The position numbers were made by a program, and so were the translations under genes. The notes below the pieces were generated by a model. The model was not told the DNA's origin. It did no database searches and saw nothing but the letters and a program-made list of their open reading frames with translations. From positions 1-12,989 of the forward strand of contig DMFG01000061.1 of assembly GCA_003450655.1 (NCBI GenBank): a stretch of 12,989 nt of DNA, given 5' to 3'. The DNA comes from Coxiellaceae bacterium. Lineage in GTDB: Bacteria > Pseudomonadota > Gammaproteobacteria > Coxiellales > Coxiellaceae. Shown in pieces: positions 6,929 through 12,989 of the stretch; position 1 is the stretch's first letter, and every line of letters starts with the position of its first letter.

Positions 6929-9900
6929 TTAGCTATCTGATTCTACCACTCGTTTAAACAATCGAATCTTTAATTGATTGATAGCCATATAAGCTGAAGG
7001 AACAATAAATAAAGAAAACAATGTTCCTCCCAGCATACCTGAGACGATTACCAATCCAATTTGATGACGACTATTCGCACCAGCACCTGATGACAACATT
7101 AAGGGTAACGCACCCATCACCATGGCAGCTGTTGTCATAAGTATAGGGCGCAACCTAACCGTTGAACCGGCAATTACAGCATCATACACAGACTTTCCTT
7201 TATCTAACTCAGTATTCGCAAATTGAGTAATTAAAATCCCATGTTTTGCAATCAATCCGATTAACGTAATCAAACCAATCACTGTATACATATTGATGGT
7301 ACCGCCACTATAACGTAAGCATATCAATGCAAAAACAATAGACAAAGGGACACACAGTAAAATAATCAATGGATCGAGGAAGCTTTCAAATTGTGCGGCT
7401 AAAATCAAATAAATAAATACGACTGCTAGTAAAAAGAGCACCGCCGTACTACTGTTCGAGTTAATTGCATCCAACGCATCTCCCGAAAATGTAAAGCTAA
7501 CACCACCTGGCAATAAACTTGGCAACGTCTCATTAAGATACTGGATAGCATCTGCCATTGAATAATCTTCACTAAACTGAGCGGTAATTGAAGTGGACTG
7601 CTGTCGATTATAATGTGGCAACTGTGATTGCCTGATGGCCGGCTTAAGTGATACTAACTCCGACAAAGGAATCATATCGCCCGTTGAACTTTTGACATAA
7701 AAAGATAACAAAGAATATAGATCCGAACGCAAATTTGCATCTGCCAGAAGATAGGCATAATAACTAAAACTACTTAATGTAAAACTAGTCACATTCTGCG
7801 TTCCTAATAACGTTGCAACAGTATCTGTAATCTCCTGAATAGACACATTAAGCTTAGCAGCCATAATTCGATTAATGACAATGTCATACTCTTGCATATC
7901 GTAAGCAATATCTGTACGCATATCTTTAAAGTGTGGATTATCTTTTTGTAATTGCGACATAATCAATGACGCATTTTTATAAAGGTGATCATAGTCAGAT
8001 GATCCGTATAACAAAAACTCAACACCATCATATCCTGCGTGACTACCACCAATCGCATGCGCCATCGCATTGATGCCAGTGGCTTGTTTGATACGCTGAT
8101 TCATAATATTCTGCACATCTTCTGATGACATTACTCGCTCTGACCATGGTTTTAACTGGATAATGACAAAGCTAGGTGCTCCACGGACGTTATTACCTTG
8201 AGCAATAGACACCGTCGATGAAATCGCATCAATACCGTGAGTCAGTGAAGCCACTTTATCTAATTTCGTTTCAACAGATTTTACATCCTCATTAACAGGT
8301 GAATGATAGACTACAAATACCAGTCCAACATCTTCATCCGGCAATGCATCAAAAGGGATAGAGCGTACAAAAAAACCGCCCACCATCACAATGATAATCA
8401 TACCGAGCAACACACTGTACTTATAACGGAGAACAAAACCTAAGACCGCTTGATAACCGCTGGTTAATCGCTTCAGAAACTGCTCTACACAACTTTGCCA
8501 CCGACTTATAGAGAGCGATGAATCAGCCTGAACAACGGTATATGACGCCAATAACTTTGAACACATCATGGGTGATAAAGTTAATGAAACAAAGCCAGAA
8601 ATAATCACCGCTCCGGCCAATGTGAAAGCAAATGGCGTTAGGAATGCAGCCGCCATGCCTGTCATAAAACCAAATGGCGCATAGACAGCAGCAAGGGTTA
8701 ATGTCATCACCACAATAGCAAATAAAATCTCTTTACTACCATTAATTGCAGCTTCTAATGGTGATTCACCTGCCTCAATTCGTCGATAAGTATTTTCCAA
8801 CACCACAATAGCATCGTCGACCACCAAACCCACTGACAGCACAATAGCGATCAACGTTACCATGTTAATGCTAAACCCTAAAACATACATGAGCCCAAAA
8901 GTTGAAATCAGACAAATTGGGATAGTAATCACAGGAATAAATACGCTACGCAAATTACCTAAAAAAACCAAAATCACAAAAATTACGAACAATACAGCAA
9001 ATGCGATTGCCATATACACTTCATCAACACTCGCGTTCATAAAGATCGACATATCACTAAAAGGCTTCATGGTTAATCCTTCTGGCAATGAAGGCTTCAA
9101 TTGCGCAAGAAACTGTTTAACTGCTGTTGCTGTTTGTATCTCATTGGCATCATTCGTAGTATTCACTTCAAGGATAATAGATGGAGCTCCGTTATATTTA
9201 GCTATCACTGACGTCGTTGCAAAACCCTTAAGCTCAACTTTGGCGATATCTTTAACTGACAACAATGTACCATTGTCATTCTTCACCACAACATCTTTGA
9301 AATCTTGAATGGTTTTTAATGAGGTATCTAAATTTAAGGGGAAATCAATCACCTTCCCCGTTATTGTTCCAGCAGCTTCTTGCGTATTAGCATCCGCTAT
9401 TGCATTCGCGATTTCTTTAACTGACAAGTGCAATGTTTTTAATTTTTGAGGGTCAACAGTAATCACCATGCTGTAGGGATCAGCGCCATGTGAACGCACA
9501 TCACCGACACCTTCAATTTGTGAAACTTGATCCTCAATGTTTCTCGTAACAAAGTCCTGTAGATTCTGCAATGGCATATTTGGGTCTGATATAGCAATAC
9601 GTAATAAAGAAGTTGACCGGTAGCCTTCTTTTACTATAGGTGAGTTTGGTAGATTATCGGGAAGTCGCTTCAGTGACATATCAACTCGAGTCCTGACGTC
9701 GTTCATCACCTCATCGTAATCTGCATTATCATTAAGCGTTAAATCAATTGAACTACCCCCTTTAATGCTCGTAGATTCGATGTAATCGATTCCTGACACC
9801 GCACTAATGACATCCTCTAAAGGTGTGGTAATATTTTCCTCCATGTAGGAAGCACTAGCACCATCCCAAGCTGTACTGACATTAATCGTGTTTGTACTGT

Positions 9901-10018
9901 AATCTGGAAGATAATTGACACTTAAACGAGTAAACGCCAGCAACCCAAGTATAATCAACACTAAACTCAAAACAGTGGCTAAGACAGGGCGTTTAATACA
10001 AATAACTGATAGGTTCAT
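6929..10018 (-). CDS. RND efflux pump inner-membrane transporter (HAE-1/AcrB-like)
   Basis: This proton-driven pump has 1029 residues, near AcrB's 1049. The order is TM1 (about 10-30), a periplasmic porter half (about 35-325), TM2-6 (about 330-490), TM7 (about 532-552), a second porter half, and TM8-12 (about 857-1017). The proton relay is intact: a double Asp in SVGLVVDDAIVVLENTYRR (D401, D402), Lys in GLIAKHGILITQFAN (K925), and Arg in VRLRPILMTT (R957). The open frame reaches a GTG at 10027, but the ATG at 10018 forms an ATGA overlap with the adaptor stop, so it is taken as the start. The pump needs the adaptor upstream and an outer-membrane factor not found here. Intact Asp and Lys argue for a drug/detergent-type pump, and the CzcA metal signature is not evident. 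The substrate cannot be named. Confidence 0.95.
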   Translation of the reverse strand: MNLSVICIKRPVLATVLSLVLIILGLLAFTRLSVNYLPDYSTNTINVSTAWDGASASYMEENITTPLEDVISAVSGIDYIESTSIKGGSSIDLTLNDNADYDEVMNDVRTRVDMSLKRLPDNLPNSPIVKEGYRSTSLLRIAISDPNMPLQNLQDFVTRNIEDQVSQIEGVGDVRSHGADPYSMVITVDPQKLKTLHLSVKEIANAIADANTQEAAGTITGKVIDFPLNLDTSLKTIQDFKDVVVKNDNGTLLSVKDIAKVELKGFATTSVIAKYNGAPSIILEVNTTNDANEIQTATAVKQFLAQLKPSLPEGLTMKPFSDMSIFMNASVDEVYMAIAFAVLFVIFVILVFLGNLRSVFIPVITIPICLISTFGLMYVLGFSINMVTLIAIVLSVGLVVDDAIVVLENTYRRIEAGESPLEAAINGSKEILFAIVVMTLTLAAVYAPFGFMTGMAAAFLTPFAFTLAGAVIISGFVSLTLSPMMCSKLLASYTVVQADSSLSISRWQSCVEQFLKRLTSGYQAVLGFVLRYKYSVLLGMIIIVMVGGFFVRSIPFDALPDEDVGLVFVVYHSPVNEDVKSVETKLDKVASLTHGIDAISSTVSIAQGNNVRGAPSFVIIQLKPWSERVMSSEDVQNIMNQRIKQATGINAMAHAIGGSHAGYDGVEFLLYGSSDYDHLYKNASLIMSQLQKDNPHFKDMRTDIAYDMQEYDIVINRIMAAKLNVSIQEITDTVATLLGTQNVTSFTLSSFSYYAYLLADANLRSDLYSLLSFYVKSSTGDMIPLSELVSLKPAIRQSQLPHYNRQQSTSITAQFSEDYSMADAIQYLNETLPSLLPGGVSFTFSGDALDAINSNSSTAVLFLLAVVFIYLILAAQFESFLDPLIILLCVPLSIVFALICLRYSGGTINMYTVIGLITLIGLIAKHGILITQFANTELDKGKSVYDAVIAGSTVRLRPILMTTAAMVMGALPLMLSSGAGANSRHQIGLVIVSGMLGGTLFSLFIVPSAYMAINQLKIRLFKRVVESDS

Positions 10019-11082
10019 TGACCACACTCGTCTGTTGATGCGACTTTAACCGAGGAACCCTGATGCAACTGATCCATTCCACTAGTTACCACAGTGTCAT
10101 TGGCTGATAAACCCTTTAGAACCTCAACATCATCACCGTACTGATCACCTATAGCGATATTGACCTGCACAGCTTTATTGTCTTTCACAGTATAAATTGA
10201 ATAACTACCGATATCAGTTTGAACACTTAAGCGTGGCACTAATAATACATTATTTTTTTGACCGATATGCTGTGTAATCATGACATCTTGCCCTGGATAA
10301 AAATGATGCTTAGGGTTGTCTAAGGTTGCTGTCACAGCAATGGTTTGGGTCTCAGGATTGATTGCTCGCGCTATAAAAGACACCTGAGCTGGTGCATTGA
10401 TAGAGCCTTTATAGTTTTGAATTGAAACAGCTTGCTTCAAGGCTAATGACTTAGCATACCAACCTGGCAATGAGTACACCGCTCTCAGATGGTCCGAGTT
10501 AACCAAAGTTGTAAGCTCTGAATTATTAGTCACATAATCGCCAACGCTGACCGTAATCTGCCCCACAAAGCCATCAAAAGGAGCAGTGATTGACATATTA
10601 TCTAAATCAATTTGCTTTTGCTCCACAGTATTCACGGCAAGATCATATGCCTGCTGTAAGGACTCTAAATCTTGCTTAGAAATACCTTCACTCTTAACTA
10701 AAGTTCGACCACGCTTAAGCTGCTTTCCTGCAACAATTTTAGAAATCTTTGCGGCTGCAAGTTGAGCGATCTGATCCTTATCATCTAATTGAATAATAGT
10801 CTCGCCTTGTTTAACAAAACTACCTTCTGACAACGGGATCTTAGCAATATAGCCCGCAACTTTTGGAATGAGTGCTGTATGTTCAGTCGCATACAGGCGA
10901 GCAGAGGATGACACTTTAAGATCGACTGATTGAGGACAGATATGAGTTAACGCTACATTAATCACACTACCCTGCTTACCATGCTTGCCGGGGGGATGAC
11001 TAGCCTTATCGGATTCACGACAACTGACCAAACAAAGGATCATAAGAAAAATCAGACACCTTGATAAAACACGACAGCACAT
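10015..11082 (-). CDS. RND efflux periplasmic adaptor (membrane-fusion) lipoprotein
   Basis: The N-terminus is a lipoprotein signal: R4 and R8, a hydrophobic core 10-19, and lipobox LVSC with the lipidated Cys at 21. The mature 335 residues follow the HlyD/AcrA plan. The first lipoyl half is about 68-100 (ALIPKVAGYIAKIPLSEGSFVKQGETIIQLDD). A short alpha-hairpin runs about 103-160. The second lipoyl half is about 163-195 (ITAPFDGFVGQITVSVGDYV). The beta-barrel spans about 198-270, including NPKHHFYPGQDVMI, and the membrane-proximal domain is C-terminal with LLVPRLSVQ. The hairpin is short compared with AcrA. The stop overlaps the pump start by ATGA, so the two are coupled in one operon. The residue after the lipid Cys is Arg, not the Asp of E. 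coli AcrA. The start ATG has only a weak GAG ribosome site; no better start is in frame. Confidence 0.92.
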   Translation of the reverse strand: MCCRVLSRCLIFLMILCLVSCRESDKASHPPGKHGKQGSVINVALTHICPQSVDLKVSSSARLYATEHTALIPKVAGYIAKIPLSEGSFVKQGETIIQLDDKDQIAQLAAAKISKIVAGKQLKRGRTLVKSEGISKQDLESLQQAYDLAVNTVEQKQIDLDNMSITAPFDGFVGQITVSVGDYVTNNSELTTLVNSDHLRAVYSLPGWYAKSLALKQAVSIQNYKGSINAPAQVSFIARAINPETQTIAVTATLDNPKHHFYPGQDVMITQHIGQKNNVLLVPRLSVQTDIGSYSIYTVKDNKAVQVNIAIGDQYGDDVEVLKGLSANDTVVTSGMDQLHQGSSVKVASTDECGQ

Positions 11083-11116
11083 AACAAAGACTCACACATG
11101 GTATTAAATTCCCATA

Positions 11117-11146
11117 ACTATATCACAACACATGGTTTTTTATGAA
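11117..11146 (-). promoter_or_regulatory. Candidate sigma70 promoter for the RND adaptor-pump operon
   Basis: Read on the minus strand, TTCATA (11146-11141, 4 of 6 to TTGACA) is followed after 18 bases by TATAGT (11122-11117, 5 of 6 to TATAAT). This would start RNA near 11110, about 28 bases before the adaptor ATG. Spacing is at the long end, so this is a moderate candidate. Confidence 0.35.
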
Positions 11147-11218
11147 CTTACCTTCATTGATCAACAGGTAATAGACCTATTATTGATAAACAATTAATAC
11201 TCTCTTAATGTGAGAAAT

Positions 11219-11236
11219 GATAAGAATTTCGATAAG
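11219..11236. repeat. GATAAG direct repeat, 12-base period
   Basis: GATAAG occurs at 11219-11224 and again at 11231-11236, with start points 12 bases apart. A related GATAAA is at 11185-11190. The repeats lie just upstream of the plus-strand -10 candidate, where an activator would sit. The motif is short and AT-rich, so this may be chance. Confidence 0.25.
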
Positions 11237-11250
11237 TTACAGGTATAGTT

Positions 11251-11259
11251 TGGTATGAT
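11251..11259 (+). promoter_or_regulatory. Candidate extended -10 promoter for the orphan gene
   Basis: TGGTATGAT carries the extended -10 TG-N followed by TATGAT (5 of 6 to TATAAT). No good -35 lies 16-18 bases upstream, which is tolerated for extended -10 promoters. RNA would start near 11266, giving a leader of about 180 bases before the ATG at 11446, long for a plain leader. Confidence 0.3.
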
Positions 11260-11445
11260 ATTTTGACACTTGCGAGCAAGAAAAACGCCCAAGAAGATTA
11301 ATAGATGACCACTCACCTGTATTGCAAACCTCACCTGATAAACATCATGCGAGCCACCTTATAGAACGCATACCCTTAACTCAAAAACAAACTCCACTCA
11401 ACAAAACCCCTCTAATACGATAAGCAAACAACACGAGATGTAACT

Positions 11446-12459
11446 ATGCCACACACCAACAAACCAAACTATGAATCAACACCCTATGATAAAAACGCTG
11501 CGATAGATGCTTGGATCAATGATTTCACAACATGGTCTAAGGAAACACCTCGAGCAATCGCTATAAACGATGATTTTATAGAATGGTTTAAGGCATTATT
11601 AGATCACCATATCGATCATTACGGGGTAACAATGAGACTGATGCCTCCAAAAAATATCGGATCAAGCGACTGTAGACGCATTGTGCATCAAGTACCATTC
11701 TGGTTTTACACTTTCCAAATTAGCGCAGTTATTAATTATAAAGATTGCTTAAATCTTTATACTGAAGGTGTATTTCTCATGCCAATGATTATCAATCACG
11801 GGGCAAATGATCGTCCGATTTTTCTGGGACAGACAACATCAACCACCTCCGAGGACGACATAACAACAACATCACATCTTCACAACGAAACAAAGCAACC
11901 CTATGCATTTCATCAATATCAATCAACACAGGGTCTACGTAACAAAAATGACTTAACGCTAAAGCAATGGGCTAAGGCCATCGCGTCCTCGGAATTATGC
12001 TGGCAGCGATATGAAACACTTGGCCTACCAAGCCAGTGGATGAAAACCCTATGCAATAGTAAACTTCTGCTTGAAGAAACTCACCACAAAAAACAGAGCT
12101 TTTTTTCATATCACTCCTCTGACACTGATCGATTAGCATTTATACCCTTAGTCAACACGCCTCACAACAAACATGAAGTAATGCTTCAAGCTGTCAAAAT
12201 AAACCCTCATGGCAAAATATCTCATCAATCGTATTGGACTTTTCAAGTCAATGATCTCATTGACTTTAAAAAACTCGACCCTTCTTCGAGCGAAACCTAC
12301 GCTTACCAAACCGCTCAAAACTCTACGGGAAAATCAGCAAGATTTATGTATTGCTCTACCGAAAACGGTTGGGAACTACACGGAATGACCACAGAAGCAC
12401 ATGAGATCAAAAAGGGAGACGAGAAAACCACAGTCACATCACCTATACACAGCCTCTAA
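11446..12459 (+). CDS. Uncharacterised 337-residue protein
   Basis: I do not recognise this protein or any domain in it. It has no signal peptide and no clear membrane segment. The most hydrophobic stretch, VPFWFYTFQISAVINY (about 84-99), is broken by polar residues. It is therefore probably soluble and cytosolic, or exported by a route without a cleaved signal. The N-terminal third is rich in aromatic and acidic residues (AAIDAWINDFTTWSKE, FIEWFKALLDHHIDHYG). A Ser/Thr-rich acidic linker lies near 128-147. His is frequent throughout and five Cys are scattered, with no CxxC pair. The C-terminal tail is polar and charged (HEIKKGDEKTTVTSPIHSL). The start ATG has GAGATG 5 bases upstream, a modest ribosome site. 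It is monocistronic: 363 bases separate it from the RND operon and 339 from dcd. A secreted effector is one possibility, but nothing in the sequence proves it. Confidence 0.8.
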   Translation: MPHTNKPNYESTPYDKNAAIDAWINDFTTWSKETPRAIAINDDFIEWFKALLDHHIDHYGVTMRLMPPKNIGSSDCRRIVHQVPFWFYTFQISAVINYKDCLNLYTEGVFLMPMIINHGANDRPIFLGQTTSTTSEDDITTTSHLHNETKQPYAFHQYQSTQGLRNKNDLTLKQWAKAIASSELCWQRYETLGLPSQWMKTLCNSKLLLEETHHKKQSFFSYHSSDTDRLAFIPLVNTPHNKHEVMLQAVKINPHGKISHQSYWTFQVNDLIDFKKLDPSSSETYAYQTAQNSTGKSARFMYCSTENGWELHGMTTEAHEIKKGDEKTTVTSPIHSL

Positions 12460-12798
12460 TGACAAACCATGCAATTGTCATACCGATTTCATTTCAAGGC
12501 TCATCAACGTACTAAGCACTGCATGCATAAGTCATTAGGCCATTAGCAATTTTCATCAAGCGGCATATACCTAAGGACTTTAGCTTATATTTATCTATAT
12601 CCTTTCTGATTCAGACCAAGAACACGGTAATAAACATTGCCACCTGTAATCACTTTAAGATCCATACACGCTGTCTTTAAAATTTTTTCAATGCAGCTGG
12701 CCGCGACCTCTACACTATCAATCTAGACAAACACCCACTAAAAAGCCAGGATCAACCTGGCTTTTGAATGCAATAAACAATGCGTAATTTAAATCATA
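12460..12798. other. Intergenic region downstream of the orphan gene and dcd
   Basis: This 339-base gap lies between two convergent genes. It holds the hairpin terminator at 12741-12765. A weak hairpin (ATGACAA at 12459-12465 against TTGTCAT at 12475-12481) touches the orphan gene stop but has no T-run after it. The remaining part, about 12482-12740, shows no reading frame, RNA gene or repeat that I can support. Confidence 0.6.
12741..12765. terminator. Bidirectional rho-independent terminator
   Basis: AAAAGCCAGG (12741-12750) and CCTGGCTTTT (12756-12765) form a perfect 10-base stem with a 5-base loop ATCAA. On the minus strand the T-run is TTTTT, 33 bases past the dcd stop, so its main job is to end dcd transcription. 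On the plus strand it ends in TTTT and could also stop transcripts from the orphan gene. Confidence 0.85.
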
Positions 12799-12989
12799 TT
12801 ATGCAATCGGCAATGTCACACCGCGCTGACCTTGATACTTCCCTGAACGATCGGCGTATGATGTTTCACAGACTTCATCTGACTCAAGAAAAAGCACTTG
12901 AGCAACACCTTCGTTAGCATAAATCTTTGCTGGCAGATTGGTGGTGTTAGAGAACTCTAAGGTAACATGCCCTTCCCACTCTGGTTCTA
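12799..12989 (-). CDS. dcd: dCTP deaminase, C-terminal part (N-terminus beyond window)
   Basis: Dcd deaminates dCTP to dUTP, the main source of dUMP for thymidylate synthesis in gammaproteobacteria. The visible 62 residues read [20 protein letters not shown], then [20 protein letters not shown], then [20 protein letters not shown] and IA before the stop. This matches the Pseudomonas-type Dcd C-terminus of a protein of about 188 residues. The Glu in VTLEFSN corresponds to the catalytic glutamate (E138 in E. coli). [14 protein letters not shown] is the C-terminal nucleotide-binding arm that closes over the triphosphate. Monofunctional Dcd is more likely than the bifunctional dCTP deaminase/dUTPase, but the N-terminus is missing. 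Confidence 0.95.
   Translation of the reverse strand, partial: EPEWEGHVTLEFSNTTNLPAKIYANEGVAQVLFLESDEVCETSYADRSGKYQGQRGVTLPIA

Larger units (their letters stand above)
11083..11445. other. Divergent intergenic region between RND operon and orphan gene
   Basis: This 363-base AT-rich gap separates the adaptor gene (minus) from the unrecognised gene (plus). I see candidate promoters on both strands, a GATAAG direct repeat at 11219-11236, a CTCACCTG direct repeat at 11312-11319 and 11330-11337, and a 19-codon reading frame at 11305-11364. No TetR, MarR or LysR regulator gene is next to it. I found no tRNA, no recognisable riboswitch and no rho-independent terminator in the gap. Confidence 0.6.

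Noticed and set aside
8862..9308. 148-codon plus-strand frame inside the RND gene
   Set aside because: It is antisense to the conserved pump sequence, with Lys/Thr/Ile-rich composition and no ribosome site or family features.
11263..11268. TTGACA as a consensus -35 upstream of the orphan gene
   Set aside because: No -10-like hexamer lies 16-18 bases downstream; the region at that spacing is GC-containing (around ACGCCCAAG).
11446..12459. Orphan gene as a regulator of the RND operon
   Set aside because: Its divergent position suggests this, but I see no helix-turn-helix or other DNA-binding pattern, and the length is unlike TetR or MarR regulators.
12459..12481. Hairpin at the end of the orphan gene (ATGACAA/TTGTCAT)
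   Set aside because: The 7-base stem has a 9-base loop and no following T-run; a much better terminator lies at 12741-12765.
1..12989. CRISPR arrays, transposases, integrases, tRNA or rRNA genes
   Set aside because: Reading both strands I found no regular spaced repeats, mobile-element proteins, or cloverleaf or rRNA-like stretches.

Overview
The window reads as ordinary chromosome from a gammaproteobacterium of moderate-to-low GC, roughly 40 percent by eye. The call rests on the closeness of RdgC, MurB (the long type), YhbQ, YhgN/MarC, HemE and a Pseudomonas-type Dcd to gammaproteobacterial proteins I know. RdgC in particular is a beta/gammaproteobacterial protein. The genus cannot be fixed from this stretch. 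A Legionellales-like or related lineage is possible but is only a guess. I see no RNA gene, CRISPR array, insertion sequence, integrase or phage gene.

Layout: (1) 1-528, minus strand: the N-terminal half of a FadL/OmpP1-type outer-membrane channel, cut by the window edge. (2) 699-1733, plus: an AI-2E family membrane transporter, divergent from the channel. (3) 4544 down to 1760, minus: a tight set hemE - rubredoxin reductase - marC/yhgN with gaps of 13 and 9 bases, so probably one operon. It converges on the AI-2E gene. (4) 4668-6922, plus: rdgC - murB - yhbQ, with a 6-base gap and then a 1-base overlap, probably one operon with a promoter at about 4608-4636. (5) 11082 down to 6929, minus: a lipoprotein membrane-fusion adaptor and an RND efflux pump joined by an ATGA overlap. 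(6) 11446-12459, plus: a 337-residue protein I do not recognise, behind a 363-base intergenic region. (7) 12799-12989, minus: the C-terminal third of dCTP deaminase, with a clear hairpin terminator just downstream.

How they work together: most of the window is housekeeping, covering heme synthesis (HemE), cell-wall precursor synthesis (MurB), dUTP supply for thymidylate (Dcd) and recombination or DNA processing (RdgC, possibly YhbQ). Envelope transport makes up the rest: the FadL-like channel, the AI-2E protein, the MarC protein and the RND pair. The RND pair has no outer-membrane TolC partner here and would have to use one encoded elsewhere. Three conventional genes (AI-2E, hemE, RND) have likely starts a few codons inside the longest open frame, and rdgC starts 20 codons inside it. 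The corrected starts are given.

I found no convincing undescribed multi-gene system. The best candidate for something new is the orphan gene at 11446-12459 with its long, repeat-bearing upstream region.
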